This document shows positions 5,413-5,427 of a stretch of 5,427 nucleotides of DNA, piece after piece. The notes under the pieces are model-generated. The model was not told the DNA's origin, made no database searches, and saw only the letters and a program-made list of their open reading frames with translations. The translations under genes were made by a program, and so were the position numbers. Position 1 is the first letter of the stretch. Every line of letters begins with the position of its first letter. The stretch is from a bacterium (GTDB lineage: Bacteria; Actinomycetota; Acidimicrobiia; Acidimicrobiales; CATQHL01): contig JAPONU010000432.1 of NCBI GenBank assembly GCA_026713745.1, positions 1 to 5,427 of the forward strand. The letters run 5' to 3'.

Positions 5413-5427
5413 GGTCGTCCCGACTCC

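Overview
The window is very GC-rich DNA. It has GTG starts, Arg/Ala/Gly-rich shadow frames and an actinobacterial-style selenocysteine elongation factor, so it most likely comes from an actinomycete-grade bacterium (Actinomycetota, perhaps a poorly cultured lineage such as Acidimicrobiia). That assignment is inference from composition and protein style only. No rRNA, tRNA or taxon-specific marker is present.

Layout. Positions 1-62 are a perfect CGAA tandem tract running off the left edge. Positions about 63-1303 (+) hold the 3' part of a broken type ISP (LlaBIII-like, single-polypeptide) restriction-modification gene. The last ~280 codons read cleanly. The ~350 bases before them carry family-like coding sequence scattered over three frames, as three diverged copies of one ~38-residue segment. 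Converging on this from the right (-) are a 68-codon small gene (1432-1638) and a possible frame-displaced continuation of it (1179-1451). Next comes a stretch (1778-2212, -) that matches the 3' end of selB at ~85% amino-acid identity but lacks the first ~443 codons. An intact ATPase gene of the AAA_14/DUF4143 family follows (2327-3502, -). The right third is a complete selB (3649-5412, -) whose start lies 15 bases from the window edge.

Reading of the whole. The only genes that look intact are selB, the ATPase gene and the small 68-codon gene. SelB delivers Sec-tRNA to recoded UGA codons. The ATPase gene sits exactly between the intact selB and the duplicated selB 3' end, and the terminus of selB is also present as a perfect 46-bp direct repeat 70 bp away. 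The 3' end of selB therefore looks like a site of repeated insertion or duplication, with an ATPase cassette and remnants of defence-type genes (type ISP R-M, small toxin-antitoxin-sized genes) accumulated beside it. No integrase, transposase, CRISPR array or tRNA was found in the window. A functional link between the ATPase and SelB is not shown by the sequence.
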